This document shows positions 1 through 9,044 of a stretch of DNA of 64,000 bases, piece after piece. The stretch spans positions 372,001 to 436,000 of the forward strand of contig NZ_JAMZEL010000004.1 of NCBI RefSeq assembly GCF_024158025.1, written 5' to 3'. The first letter of the stretch is position 1, and each line of letters starts with the position of its first letter. Under the pieces are notes generated by a model, which did no database searches, was not told the origin of the DNA, and saw nothing but the letters and a program-made list of their open reading frames with translations. Source of the stretch: Runella salmonicolor. Its GTDB lineage: Bacteria; Bacteroidota; Bacteroidia; Cytophagales; Spirosomataceae. A program made the translations under genes and the position numbers.

Positions 1-416
1 CGTTGGCGTAAAAACTCGTTGATGAGGTTGGCCTGAAAATCCGTCATGGAGCGGTTGCGCGGGGTGAGTGCGTCGGTGGGATTAGAGCCAGTCAGTTTGT
101 CGTCGCGATTAGAAGCATATTCGCTGGGCAAAGAGTGTTTGGGCGACTGGCTCGACTTGGCCAGTCGGTTTTTATTCAACGCTTCCAATTTGCGCTGTTG
201 TTGTTCGATTTGTTCGCGTTGACGAATCAAATAAATGATTTCCTGCTTTTCTAATTTACGAACTACATCCTGCAACGCATCCGACACTTTCAGGTCAAAT
301 TGCTCATTGCGTAGCGTCAGCGCACTTGTAATCCAATGCCACTGAAATCCCATCAACCCCAACGCCGCGAGGCCCATGAGCGTAATCAACAACCGTATTT
401 TTTGGGTGGTCATCAT
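1..416 (-). CDS. Sensor histidine kinase, N-terminal part (runs off the left edge)
   Basis: An open frame begins at two tandem ATG codons (416 or 413) and stays open to base 1, giving about 138 residues. It starts with a short basic segment and one hydrophobic helix (about residues 7-25, IRLLITLMGLAALGLMGF). A hydrophilic, Gln/Glu-rich stretch likely to form a coiled coil follows (QIEQQQRKLEAL, about residues 73-84). This layout and the phrase LRNEQFDLKVSDALQDVVRK fit the N-terminus of Bacteroidota membrane sensor kinases, whose periplasmic domain follows helix 1. No HisKA or ATPase domain lies inside the window, so the kinase call rests on N-terminal resemblance alone. It is divergent from the secreted protein at 579. 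Confidence 0.65.
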   Translation of the reverse strand, partial: MMTTQKIRLLITLMGLAALGLMGFQWHWITSALTLRNEQFDLKVSDALQDVVRKLEKQEIIYLIRQREQIEQQQRKLEALNKNRLAKSSQSPKHSLPSEYASNRDDKLTGSNPTDALTPRNRSMTDFQANLINEFLRQ

Positions 417-578
417 TTTTTTTCAACTCCATGCAACGTTCTTTCCCTAAAACGTGACTTTTGGTTTGTTACCATTCAAAATAACGTAATTCAACCAATC
501 CTTTAACACAATTTAAGAAAATTTAACACCGCGACTTTTTAAATTTTAAACACTTTTGAGCCTTAAAACAACAAACGC

Positions 579-1448
579 ATGAAAACAAAATTTGCATTAA
601 TCGCATTGGTCGCTGGGCTGGGAGTAGCCACAACGGCGCTGTCGCAGGAGGAAAAGAAAGAAGCGAGAGATTCTGCCAAAGACAAAGTAACCGTTCGCGT
701 ACGCATGAGCGAAGAAAAAGACGGTAAAACCGAAATCGTTGAGCGTTCGTATACCTATAATAATCTTTCGGAAGCTGAGCGGGAAGCCAAAGTGAAGGCC
801 ATTGTGGATTCATTGAAAGGTACTGGCAAAGACGCCACCAACCGCCGATTGAGCATAGAAATTGAAGAAGGCGACAGCCGACACCCAGACCATGACGGTC
901 GGTATGACGACGACCGAATTGTGCGGAAGCAAAAAGAAGAAAAGGAGCGCGTAAAAATTTACAAGTCCAACCCAAAAGACCGTCAGGATAACTACAACTA
1001 CAATCACAATTTTAGGTTTGACTTTGACGAAGAGGCATTTGCTGACCGTATGAAGCGCGTTGAAAAAAGAATTGAGCCTCAAATGCGAAAATTGGAGCGC
1101 AACATGGAAGACTGGAGCCGCGATTTTGAACCCAAATTCCGTGAGTTTTGGCACAGCGACATCAATCTTGGGGGTTCAGGCAAGCCCGCGTCGATTCGCG
1201 GTTTGGAGGCTTTCCCTAACAACCCCGACAAAAACGAACTCAACCTCCGCTTCTACGCCCCCAACAAAGGCGACGTGACCATCACCGTGACCGACACCAA
1301 AGGAAAGCAGGTAAGCCGCAAAGAAGTGAAAGATTTTTCGGGTGATTATGTGGGTCAACTTGAACTGGGCAAAAATGCCAAAGGAACGTATTTTGTCAAC
1401 GTAGTTCAGAACGAAGACGGTGCCGTAAAACGCATTGTGATTGAGTAA
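579..1448 (+). CDS. Secreted T9SS type A sorting-domain protein, charged coiled-coil region
   Basis: This 289-residue protein has a Sec signal peptide (about residues 1-23, ending TTALSQ). The middle is highly charged and rich in Asp, Glu, Lys and Arg (about 25-205), with helical, coiled-coil-like stretches such as RMKRVEKRIEPQMRKLERN. The last 78 or so residues (from LEAFPNNPDKNELNLRF) form a beta-rich domain with the pattern of a T9SS type A C-terminal sorting domain (FPNNP start, YFVNVVQ, basic end VKRIVIE). It is probably exported to the periplasm and moved to the surface by T9SS. The central part resembles no enzyme I know. A strong terminator follows, so it is probably a single-gene transcript. 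Confidence 0.8.
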   Translation: MKTKFALIALVAGLGVATTALSQEEKKEARDSAKDKVTVRVRMSEEKDGKTEIVERSYTYNNLSEAEREAKVKAIVDSLKGTGKDATNRRLSIEIEEGDSRHPDHDGRYDDDRIVRKQKEEKERVKIYKSNPKDRQDNYNYNHNFRFDFDEEAFADRMKRVEKRIEPQMRKLERNMEDWSRDFEPKFREFWHSDINLGGSGKPASIRGLEAFPNNPDKNELNLRFYAPNKGDVTITVTDTKGKQVSRKEVKDFSGDYVGQLELGKNAKGTYFVNVVQNEDGAVKRIVIE

Positions 1449-1476
1449 TCTTAAACTTAATTAAGTGTACCTAGAG

Positions 1477-1507
1477 GAGGCTGCCTTACGCAAGGCAGCC
1501 TCTTTTT
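1477..1507 (+). terminator. Rho-independent terminator after the T9SS protein
   Basis: A perfect 11-bp stem (GAGGCTGCCTT at 1477-1487 with its complement at 1492-1502) has a 4-nt loop and is followed by five T residues (1503-1507). It lies 29 bp after the stop codon. Confidence 0.85.
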
Positions 1508-1631
1508 GCTGATTGCGATATTGTGTTTAAAATTTGAAAAGCAATTGCTTTTTATTTGAATTATTCGGGGTCTTTCTCCTCAAACTACCTCATTTTAGCA
1601 AAATCCTTTTTTAATTTGTACCCGAAAACCG

Positions 1632-1660
1632 TTGAGTAGTGTGATGAAATTGTAAATTTG
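1632..1660 (+). promoter_or_regulatory. Bacteroidota-type promoter for adk
   Basis: A full -7 match TAAATTTG (1653-1660) is preceded by TTG (1632-1634) at 18-bp spacing. The adk ATG lies 56 bp downstream of the -7 box. No mapped start site is available. Confidence 0.55.
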
Positions 1661-1715
1661 CGCAGTCAAACCTCAAAAACATAGCTCTACCTCCACCAAA
1701 AGCCCTTTCAGTCAG

Positions 1716-2285
1716 ATGCTTAATATTGTACTTTTTGGCCCTCCGGGTGCGGGCAAAGGCACCCAAGCTGCAAAACTCATCGAAAAATATCAGTTGGTTC
1801 ATATCTCAACCGGTGATTTGTTTCGGATGCACATCAAAGAACAAACCGAGTTAGGAAAACGCGTAAAAGACCTGCTTGACAACGGGATTTTGGTGCCAGA
1901 TTCGGTCACGATTGATATGTTGGAAGAAGAAGTTCAAAAAAATCCCGACGCGAAGGGCATTATTTTTGATGGTTTTCCGCGTACGGTGCCCCAAGCTGCG
2001 GCCTTGGATGCTTTTTTGGCGTCAAAAAACAGTGATATCAAAGCGGTACTCCAGTTGGATGTGGATGAGGCAGAACTCAAACGTCGCATTGCCGAGCGCA
2101 AAAAAGTGAGTGGCCGTGCCGATGACGACGAAGATAAATTGGTCAAAAGAATTGACGAATATTTTAACAAGACCGTCCATGTATTGCCGTATTACCAAGC
2201 GCAAGGCAAGCTGACCGTGGTAAATGGAATCGGTCAAATCGAGGAAATTTTTAATAATTTGTGTTCGGCCATCGATACCGAATAA
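1716..2285 (+). CDS. adk: Adenylate kinase
   Basis: Adk converts AMP and ATP into two ADP in the cytoplasm. The 189-residue protein opens with the P-loop GPPGAGKGT (residues 8-16). The AMP-site phrases HISTGDLFRMH and FDGFPRT follow, then a short lid (GRADDDEDKLVKRIDEY). It is the short-lid form with no zinc-binding cysteines, which explains its length relative to the roughly 215-residue E. coli enzyme. A promoter match lies upstream and a terminator downstream, so it is probably transcribed alone. The chosen ATG sits directly before the conserved N-terminal strand MLNIVLFGPPG. Confidence 0.97.
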   Translation: MLNIVLFGPPGAGKGTQAAKLIEKYQLVHISTGDLFRMHIKEQTELGKRVKDLLDNGILVPDSVTIDMLEEEVQKNPDAKGIIFDGFPRTVPQAAALDAFLASKNSDIKAVLQLDVDEAELKRRIAERKKVSGRADDDEDKLVKRIDEYFNKTVHVLPYYQAQGKLTVVNGIGQIEEIFNNLCSAIDTE

Positions 2286-2337
2286 TAATTTTAGGGGTCC
2301 ATACACATAGACTCTGCCGTTTCTTTCCCAAATTTGT

Positions 2338-2381
2338 AACTCGTGTGGCTGTGCCTAGAGGCATTCCATACGAGTTTTTTT
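2338..2381 (+). terminator. Branched hairpin terminator after adk
   Basis: Outer arms AACTCGTGTGG (2338-2348) and CCATACGAGTT (2366-2376) pair over 11 bp with one G-U pair. A small inner stem TGCC/GGCA lies within the loop. Seven T residues (2375-2381) follow. Confidence 0.7.
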
Positions 2382-2419
2382 GTTGTAAAATAAGCAATCA
2401 AAGAATCATTGTTGTCTAT

Positions 2420-2454
2420 TAGGAGTTAGGTAATAGTAAGTACTAAATTCACTA
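2420..2454 (+). repeat. Degenerate heptanucleotide repeat, five units
   Basis: Five consecutive 7-base units start TA or TT: TAGGAGT, TAGGTAA, TAGTAAG, TACTAAA, TTCACTA. The period is clear by eye although the units vary. It lies between adk and obg. Similar 7-base periodicity occurs at 12217 and inside hisF at 32933. Confidence 0.45.
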
Positions 2455-2497
2455 AAAGATAATTTTTCCGATACTTTCGGAAGATAAACACGTCAAA

Positions 2498-3490
2498 ATG
2501 GCAAGTTCAAACTTTATAGATTACGTTAAAATCAGCTGCCGCTCTGGAGCAGGAGGAGCTGGCTCACGGCATTTCAGGAGAGAAAAATTCGTTGATAAAG
2601 GAGGGCCAGATGGTGGTGACGGAGGCCGGGGCGGCCACGTGATTCTGAAGGCCAATTCTCAGCACTGGACCCTGCTCCACTTGAAGTATAAAAGACATAT
2701 CCGGGCCGAAAACGGAGAGGCTGGAAGCGGGGCCCGTTGCAACGGAAAGCAAGGAGATGACGTCATAGTAGAAGTGCCGCTTGGTACCATCGCCAAAAAC
2801 CCCGAAACAGGGGAGATTTTGGCGGAAGTAACCGAGGATGGGCAGGAGGTGATTTTGCTTAAAGGCGGTCGAGGTGGGTTGGGAAACCACCATTTCAAAA
2901 GCGCCACCAACCAAACGCCCGAGCACTTCCAACCCGGGGAGCCGTCGCAAGAGGAGTGGATTGTGTTGGAATTGAAACTGTTGGCCGATGTGGGTTTGGT
3001 TGGGTTTCCGAACGCGGGTAAATCAACGTTGCTTTCAACGGTATCGGCGGCGCGGCCAGAGATTGCTGACTATCCATTTACTACTTTGGTCCCAAATTTG
3101 GGGGTGGTAGGATACCGGGATTATAAGTCGTTTGTAATGGCCGATATTCCGGGAATTATCGAAGGGGCGTCGCAAGGTAAAGGGTTGGGGTTGAGATTTT
3201 TAAGGCATATTGAGCGAAACTCTATTTTGCTATTTATGGTACCTGCTACCAGCGACAATATCGGTGACGAATACCGGACATTGTTGAATGAGTTGGAGTT
3301 GTATGATCCGTCGTTGGTAGAGAAAGAACGATTGTTGGCTATTACAAAAGGGGACCTGATTGACGAGGAAACAAAAAAAGAGATAATGAAAACGGTTCCT
3401 AGTGATATTCCACACGTATATATATCATCAGTGACCCAAGAAGGAATCAGTGAATTAAAAGATTTAATCTGGAAAACTTTAAATCCTTAG
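2498..3490 (+). CDS. obg: GTPase Obg/CgtA
   Basis: Obg is a ribosome-associated GTPase acting in 50S maturation and stress control. The 330-residue protein has the glycine-rich Obg fold at the N-terminus (GGAGSRHFRREK, GGPDGGDGGRGGHV). The G domain follows: G1 GFPNAGKST at 169-177, a YPFTT switch I, and G3 DIPG at 216-219. G4 reads TKGD instead of the usual NKxD; an S/TKxD form is common in Bacteroidota Obg proteins. The variable C-terminal domain seen in many Obg proteins is absent, as expected at this length. It lies 212 bp after adk, with adk's terminator and a heptamer repeat in between. Confidence 0.96.
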   Translation: MASSNFIDYVKISCRSGAGGAGSRHFRREKFVDKGGPDGGDGGRGGHVILKANSQHWTLLHLKYKRHIRAENGEAGSGARCNGKQGDDVIVEVPLGTIAKNPETGEILAEVTEDGQEVILLKGGRGGLGNHHFKSATNQTPEHFQPGEPSQEEWIVLELKLLADVGLVGFPNAGKSTLLSTVSAARPEIADYPFTTLVPNLGVVGYRDYKSFVMADIPGIIEGASQGKGLGLRFLRHIERNSILLFMVPATSDNIGDEYRTLLNELELYDPSLVEKERLLAITKGDLIDEETKKEIMKTVPSDIPHVYISSVTQEGISELKDLIWKTLNP

Positions 3491-3608
3491 GTGTGCCGTT
3501 GAAAGGCGTGTGGTAAGTAGGCAGTATTAATTGAGGCTCCAAAGGATTGAAAAGTTAGTGGCGTTTAAGTAAGTTTAGAAAGTATATATTCCACCAAATA
3601 CTGAACAA

Positions 3609-6600
3609 ATGAAATTGAACTTTTACCTGAGGAATCTCTGGCAAAGCTTTGCGTGTATTCTATTTCCTTTGACCATTTTCGCACAGATAAACATCACATT
3701 TCCTACCAGTCGAATCGTATTTCAACGTGACAATTTTGGGAACGGCATCATTCACGTCACTGGTCAATACTCCCAGAGTATTGACCGAGTAGAGGTAAGG
3801 GTGGTACCCATGAGTCCCGGACAAGGGGAGCAAACGGATTGGCGCCTTCTTAAGGATAACCCGCAGGGAGGATTTTATTCGGGTACTATTCAGGTGCGGG
3901 GCGGATGGTACGAACTGCAGGTCAGAGGTATGGTAAACGGCAATGTCATCAGTACGGCCGAATTACAACGCGTGGGAGTGGGGGAGGTGTTTTTAGTGGC
4001 TGGCCAATCCAACGCACAGGGATTTTTTAACTATGGTGCGCCTGGCCCAGGAGATGACCGCGTCAACTGCGTTAATTATCGAAATAACGATAATCAGAAT
4101 AACTCCTTTCCTAAGCCTGATTTTGTTCGAATGAGCGACAATGGGAATGTGGGCCCCCGAGGGCTTTCTTCCTGGTGTTGGGGGCGTTTGGGTGACATGA
4201 TTGCCAATCGTCTCAATGTACCTGTGTTGTTTTATAATGCCGCATGGGAAGGAACTGCCTCCAAAAACTGGAGTGAAACCGTGGATGGTGGCATTACTAA
4301 TAGTATTTATATCAATGATTCTTACCCTCCAGGGCAGCCCTACGGGAATTTGAGGATGTCCCTCAATTATTACGCGAGTGTTACGGGAATCAGAGCGGTA
4401 CTTTGGCACCAAGGCGAAGCCGACAACTTGCTCAATAATTCTGCTGGAACGTACGAATCCAATTTGCGCAGAATCATTGAAAAATCCCGTCAACATTTTG
4501 GTAAAAACGTAGGCTGGGTGATTTCAAGGGTCTCCTATTATAACTCCAAAGGAAGCAATCAGGAGATTATTAACGGGCAAAATCAGGTCGTTTTGGGGGG
4601 CAATTCCGTATTTTTTGGGCCTTCTACTGACAATATTCAAACGCCACGTCCTGACGGTTTCCATTTTCAAAACGGTGGATTGTCAGATGCTGCGGGTGCT
4701 TGGAATTCAGCCTTGGACGACAACTTTTTTAATTCCTGTTTTCCTCAAACTGGAACATTTCCGAGTTTTTCGGTTAGCTGCGCGGGTGGAAACCAGTTGA
4801 ATATAAATGTACAAGGTCCCTTTTCATCGGTTCAATGGAATAACGGTGCCAATGGCTCATCGGTTAACTTCGGGCCAGGAAATTATCAAGCCACCGTAAG
4901 AGACGGTGCTGGAAATGTCTATTATACCCCAAACATCACCGTTCCTAATGACCTGCAAAGCGCTCCAATTACGATTTCAGTAGACGGAAAATTGCCACTG
5001 TGCCAAGGGAGCACCGTGGGGCTTATTTCGAGCGGAGCGACTGGAAATCAGTGGAATACTGGTTCGACGAATCAACGTATAGAAGTATCGGCATCGGGCA
5101 CTTATTCCGTTTCGACCCAAAACTTATACGGTTGCAAAGGCTCCGCTAGTATCAACGTTACGTCCTTCTCTTCTCCTTTGCCCCAAAAGCCAACCATTGC
5201 GGCTTCGGGGCCACTTACTTTTTGTCAGGGGGAGTCGGTTAATCTGACGGCTACCTCGGCCGCAGAATATCGTTGGTCGACAGGCGACAGAGGACAGGTC
5301 GTAACGGCTCGCAGCAGCGGCACGTACGAGGTGCGAGTGCTAGATGACAAAGGCTGTACGTCTGAGCCGACAAGCGTAAATGTACAGGTCAATGCGCCCC
5401 CAGCGGCCCCTACCATCAGTGCCTCTGGAAACACGTCGTTTTGCCAAGGAGGGCGCGTAACGCTATCTTCCAATTATGAATCTGGTAATATTTGGAGCTC
5501 AGGTCAACAAGCAAAAAACATTGAAGTAACCACCTCAGGGACCTATAATGTTCGCTTTCGGGATGCAAATGGCTGCGACGGAATATCAAATAATATTACA
5601 GTAACCGTCAATCCTTTGCCACCCGCGCCCACCATTACACCCGAAAGACCCGTGGTCTTTTGCGACGGCGATAGTACCATTTTAACTTCAAGCAGTTCTG
5701 CTCAGTACAATTGGAGCAACGGCGCACGCGGTCGTCGTATAAACATTCTAAAAGCGGGTAATTTTTCATTGACCGTTACCGATGCCAACGGCTGTACCTC
5801 GCCGGGTTCGGAAGTGGTGACCGTAAAAGTCAATCCTTTGCCAGCTCCACCGACCATCACTGCCGACCGCAGCACCACCATTTGTGAAAATGAGGTAGTT
5901 ACCCTTACCTCGTCTGACCAAACAGGATACATTTGGAGCAACGGGCAAAGTACGAAAAGCGTAATTGTCAACCTTCCAGGGCGATACTCGGTCAGGACGG
6001 TTGACGCTAACAGGTGCCAGTCGCCTTCGTCCAACAATATTTCGATAACGGTCAATGCATTGCCGGCTAAACCAATTATTACCGCTCTTGGACCAACCAC
6101 TTTTTGCCAGGGTGGGCAAGTGTCTTTAACCACTAATTACAGCACTGGCATTACTTGGAATAATTTCCAAAATAGCCAAACAATTACGGCAACTACTGGG
6201 GGGAATTATAATGTGAGTTACGTAGATAAAAATGGTTGCCGTTCGGTTTCGGATGCGTTTCCTGTCAAGGTCAACCCCCTGCCTGCCGCGCCAACGGTGG
6301 TCAATGAGCGACCTACCACTTTTTGCGCCACCGACAATACGGTGTTGACAATTACATCGGGCGGTAATATTTTTGAATGGAGCAATGGCGATAGAGGCAG
6401 AAGCATCAGAGTGTATAGTGCAGGAAGCATTTCGGCTACGGTTTTTGAGCCTTCTACGGGCTGTACCTCTCCCGCATCGGCCCCTATTCAGATTGTGGTT
6501 AATCCAAATCCAGGGCGGCCTACCATTTCGGTGGGAGGGCCTACAACCATTTGTGCGGACCAAAGTGTAACCTTGACCGCACCCGATGCAAGCGCCTATC

Positions 6601-7436
6601 AATGGTCAAACAACGCCAATACCAAAAGTGTAGCCGTCAATTTAGCGGGAAATTATACCTTGATAATTCGGAATCAATTTGGCTGTTCTTCTCCCGCTTC
6701 AGAACCCGTCAATGTGCGAGTAAATCAACTACCGCCCGTTCCATCCGTTATTTCTGAAGGACGTTTAACCTTTTGCGACGGTGACCAGGTCGGCCTTCGA
6801 GTAGAAACAAATTATGATGTATTCTGGAACACGGGAGAATCAGGTAAGCGGATTGTTGCGACTAAATCTGGCAATTATGCCGCACGCGTCCGGGACGGAA
6901 TCGGTTGTTTATCTCCGTTTACTGGACCGACACGGGTTGATGTAAAAGCCCTGCCGCTGACTCCAGTCATTGAAAAAATAGGGGCTTATACCCTCCAAGT
7001 CTCCAATCCAACCGCTTCTGCGGTATATGCTTGGAAATCAGGTAGCCAAACCTTGGGGGAGACAAAATCAGTGATAAGGGTAAATCAATCAGGAATGTTT
7101 ACCGTGACCGCATCTGTACAACACAGCTCAACGTTGACGTGCGTTTCAAAAACATCTTCTGTATTTGATTTTATTCTGGAGGCCGATAATAATGGTATAG
7201 CAGTGTATCCAAATCCTTCGTCGGATGGAAAAGTAATAGTCGAAACACAGGAGATTCTCAAAAATGCCACCTTAATAGTATACGACTTGATGGGAAGACC
7301 GATTCAAATCATTAATGTACCGTCTTTTGATAATCAAAAGCTATTTGATTTTAGCGCTTTGCCAGTAGGTGTTTACGTAATACACGTTGAAAGCCAAGGT
7401 TTTAGAAGAAATAAAAAACTGATAATTGTTCAATAA
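3609..7436 (+). CDS. Giant T9SS surface protein: SGNH/sialate O-acetylesterase-like domain plus Ig-like repeats
   Basis: A 1,275-residue secreted protein. The signal peptide is about residues 1-26. Residues 120-370 form an SGNH-type carbohydrate esterase domain: nucleophile Ser134 in AGQSNAQG, the WHQGEAD block at 266-272, and Asp349/His352 in PDGFHF. This matches the sialate O-acetylesterase/CE6-like family. Nine similar units of about 73 residues follow (about 450-1115), each with F/ICxG, WSxG, GxYxVxVxDxxGC and ending VN, which looks like an Ig-like beta-sandwich with one Cys pair. The end (IAVYPNPSSDGK to KKLIIVQ) is a T9SS type A sorting domain. It probably removes acyl groups from glycans while held at the surface. 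Its TAA overlaps the aroE start (TAATG). Confidence 0.85.
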   Translation: MKLNFYLRNLWQSFACILFPLTIFAQINITFPTSRIVFQRDNFGNGIIHVTGQYSQSIDRVEVRVVPMSPGQGEQTDWRLLKDNPQGGFYSGTIQVRGGWYELQVRGMVNGNVISTAELQRVGVGEVFLVAGQSNAQGFFNYGAPGPGDDRVNCVNYRNNDNQNNSFPKPDFVRMSDNGNVGPRGLSSWCWGRLGDMIANRLNVPVLFYNAAWEGTASKNWSETVDGGITNSIYINDSYPPGQPYGNLRMSLNYYASVTGIRAVLWHQGEADNLLNNSAGTYESNLRRIIEKSRQHFGKNVGWVISRVSYYNSKGSNQEIINGQNQVVLGGNSVFFGPSTDNIQTPRPDGFHFQNGGLSDAAGAWNSALDDNFFNSCFPQTGTFPSFSVSCAGGNQLNINVQGPFSSVQWNNGANGSSVNFGPGNYQATVRDGAGNVYYTPNITVPNDLQSAPITISVDGKLPLCQGSTVGLISSGATGNQWNTGSTNQRIEVSASGTYSVSTQNLYGCKGSASINVTSFSSPLPQKPTIAASGPLTFCQGESVNLTATSAAEYRWSTGDRGQVVTARSSGTYEVRVLDDKGCTSEPTSVNVQVNAPPAAPTISASGNTSFCQGGRVTLSSNYESGNIWSSGQQAKNIEVTTSGTYNVRFRDANGCDGISNNITVTVNPLPPAPTITPERPVVFCDGDSTILTSSSSAQYNWSNGARGRRINILKAGNFSLTVTDANGCTSPGSEVVTVKVNPLPAPPTITADRSTTICENEVVTLTSSDQTGYIWSNGQSTKSVIVNLPGRYSVRTVDANRCQSPSSNNISITVNALPAKPIITALGPTTFCQGGQVSLTTNYSTGITWNNFQNSQTITATTGGNYNVSYVDKNGCRSVSDAFPVKVNPLPAAPTVVNERPTTFCATDNTVLTITSGGNIFEWSNGDRGRSIRVYSAGSISATVFEPSTGCTSPASAPIQIVVNPNPGRPTISVGGPTTICADQSVTLTAPDASAYQWSNNANTKSVAVNLAGNYTLIIRNQFGCSSPASEPVNVRVNQLPPVPSVISEGRLTFCDGDQVGLRVETNYDVFWNTGESGKRIVATKSGNYAARVRDGIGCLSPFTGPTRVDVKALPLTPVIEKIGAYTLQVSNPTASAVYAWKSGSQTLGETKSVIRVNQSGMFTVTASVQHSSTLTCVSKTSSVFDFILEADNNGIAVYPNPSSDGKVIVETQEILKNATLIVYDLMGRPIQIINVPSFDNQKLFDFSALPVGVYVIHVESQGFRRNKKLIIVQ
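4957..6950 (+). repeat. Tandem Ig-like coding repeats
   Basis: Nine diverged units of about 220 bp encode the Ig-like modules of the surface protein. Shared features are the linker PLPxxPTI, a cysteine in FCxG/D, a tryptophan in W(S/N)(N/S)G, and a second cysteine in NGC. Divergence at DNA level suggests old duplication. Limits are approximate. Confidence 0.75.
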
Positions 7437-8194
7437 TGAGAGTATTTGGTTTGATTGGTTACCCATTGACCCATTCTTTTTCTAAAAAATATTTTACCGA
7501 AAAATTCGAAAAAGAAGGGATTGAAAACAGCCGTTATGAGTTGCTTGAGCTCCCCGATTACCATAATTTTCCCGAATTGATTAAGGCAAACCCTGACCTG
7601 TCGGGGTTGAATGTAACCATCCCCCATAAGCAAAATATCATTTCTTTTTTGGATGAACTCGACGCGGCTTCGGCGGCGCGAATTGGCGCGGTCAATACGA
7701 TAAAATTTCTTCCTGATGGTAAATTAAAAGGCTATAATACTGATTATTACGGATTCCGAATTTCGTTGGAACAATGGTTGGAGAATTTAAAAATCGTTCC
7801 CAATCAATTGAAATCCTTGGTGTTGGGCAATGGTGGGGCGGCAAAAGCCGTCTTGGCCGCGTTGAAAGACCTTCAGATTGAGTACACCATTGTTTCCCGA
7901 CAACCAGAACATCAGTCTGCCGCTATTTCTTACCATGATCTAACAGCAGATGTCATTGCTCAACACCTGCTGATTATCAATACCTCTCCCGTTGGCACCT
8001 ATCCCAAGACTGAGGAGTGTCCCGCTATCCCGTATGACCTGCTGGGGGAAAATCATTTACTGTACGACTTAGTATACAATCCAGCCGAAACGCTTTTCCT
8101 GAAAAAAGGCAAAGAGCAGGGGGGCCAAATACATAACGGTCTGCCAATGCTTCAATTACAGGCTGAAAAAGCCTGGGAAATCTGGAATAGCTAA
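7436..8194 (+). CDS. aroE: Shikimate dehydrogenase
   Basis: AroE reduces 3-dehydroshikimate to shikimate with NADPH in the cytoplasmic aromatic amino acid pathway. The 252-residue protein shows the shikimate-binding SFS (14-16), catalytic Lys65 in NVTIPHK, NT at 87-88, catalytic Asp103 in YNTDYYGF, and a Rossmann glycine motif GNGGAAKA (131-138). The C-terminal GxxMLxxQ appears as GLPMLQLQAEKAW. The ATG overlaps the stop of the upstream surface-protein gene (TAATG), so translation is probably coupled, an unusual link between an adhesin and a biosynthetic enzyme. Confidence 0.95.
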   Translation: MRVFGLIGYPLTHSFSKKYFTEKFEKEGIENSRYELLELPDYHNFPELIKANPDLSGLNVTIPHKQNIISFLDELDAASAARIGAVNTIKFLPDGKLKGYNTDYYGFRISLEQWLENLKIVPNQLKSLVLGNGGAAKAVLAALKDLQIEYTIVSRQPEHQSAAISYHDLTADVIAQHLLIINTSPVGTYPKTEECPAIPYDLLGENHLLYDLVYNPAETLFLKKGKEQGGQIHNGLPMLQLQAEKAWEIWNS

Positions 8195-8210
8195 AAAAAC
8201 TAGAAACACT

Positions 8211-9002
8211 ATGCTTCGTCGTCGAGAATTTCTCCAACTTTCGGTTGGATTACTGGCCTTTGGATGCCAAAAACCTGCGGCCAAATCCGCCAAAAATCTA
8301 CGTTTCGCCGTTGCATCCGACGGGCATTATGGGCAGCCAAAAACAGATTTTAAGCTTTACCACGAAAATATCATTAAGAATCTGCAAAAAGAACATGCCG
8401 AAAGACGGCTCGATTTTGTGGTTTTTAACGGAGATTTATTTCATGACAACGTAGCGTTTTTGCCCGACGTAAAGAAAGTTTTTGACAGTCTTGGGCTTCC
8501 TTATTATGTGACGCGCGGCAACCACGACCACGTAACACCCGAGCAATGGCGCGCTACCTGGGGCTACGACCTCAATCATGCGGTTGAAATAGGGAAAAAC
8601 GCCATCATTCTGGCCGACACGTCCAACATAAAAGGCGAATACCTTTGCCCCGATATTCCGTGGATAGACAAGCAGTTGGCGGGGTTTGCCAAGAAGGAAA
8701 ATGTGTTTTTGTTTATGCATATTCCTGCTAAAATGTGGTCTGAACACGGTACCGAATGCCCCGAATTAGAAAAAATGCTTGGGAAGTACTCAAATTTGAA
8801 AGCCATGTTTCACGGGCACGACCATGCCATTGATATGGGGAAAACCACTTCAAAGCCCGCGTTTTTCGACGGTCATTACGGTGGAAATTGGGGCGTATCG
8901 TACCGTGGCTACCGAATTGTGGAGACCCAAGCCGACAACAAATGCTACACGTACCAGTTCAACCCCGAGGCTCAAATCAAAGTAAATGAGCAGGTATTTT
9001 GA
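8211..9002 (+). CDS. Metallophosphoesterase, probable lipoprotein with Tat-like signal
   Basis: A 263-residue calcineurin-like phosphoesterase. Metal-binding motifs appear in order: DGH (SDGHYG), GDLFHD, GNHDH, a His in FMHIP, and GHDH. The N-terminus MLRRREFLQLSVGLLAFGC has a twin-arginine-like RRREFLQ and a lipobox-like LAFGC, suggesting export and lipid anchoring. Known relatives hydrolyse phosphomonoesters or diesters, but the substrate cannot be read from the sequence. It starts 16 bp after aroE and may share its transcript. Confidence 0.85.
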   Translation: MLRRREFLQLSVGLLAFGCQKPAAKSAKNLRFAVASDGHYGQPKTDFKLYHENIIKNLQKEHAERRLDFVVFNGDLFHDNVAFLPDVKKVFDSLGLPYYVTRGNHDHVTPEQWRATWGYDLNHAVEIGKNAIILADTSNIKGEYLCPDIPWIDKQLAGFAKKENVFLFMHIPAKMWSEHGTECPELEKMLGKYSNLKAMFHGHDHAIDMGKTTSKPAFFDGHYGGNWGVSYRGYRIVETQADNKCYTYQFNPEAQIKVNEQVF

Positions 9003-9044
9003 GGAAAGGTTGAAACAAAGCAGAAATGTAGCGTGTTATATATA

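Noticed and set aside
5000..6950. Regularly spaced repeats, considered as CRISPR-like or tandem DNA repeats
   Set aside because: The units are about 220 bp, diverged at DNA level and conserved at protein level, so they are coding domain repeats.
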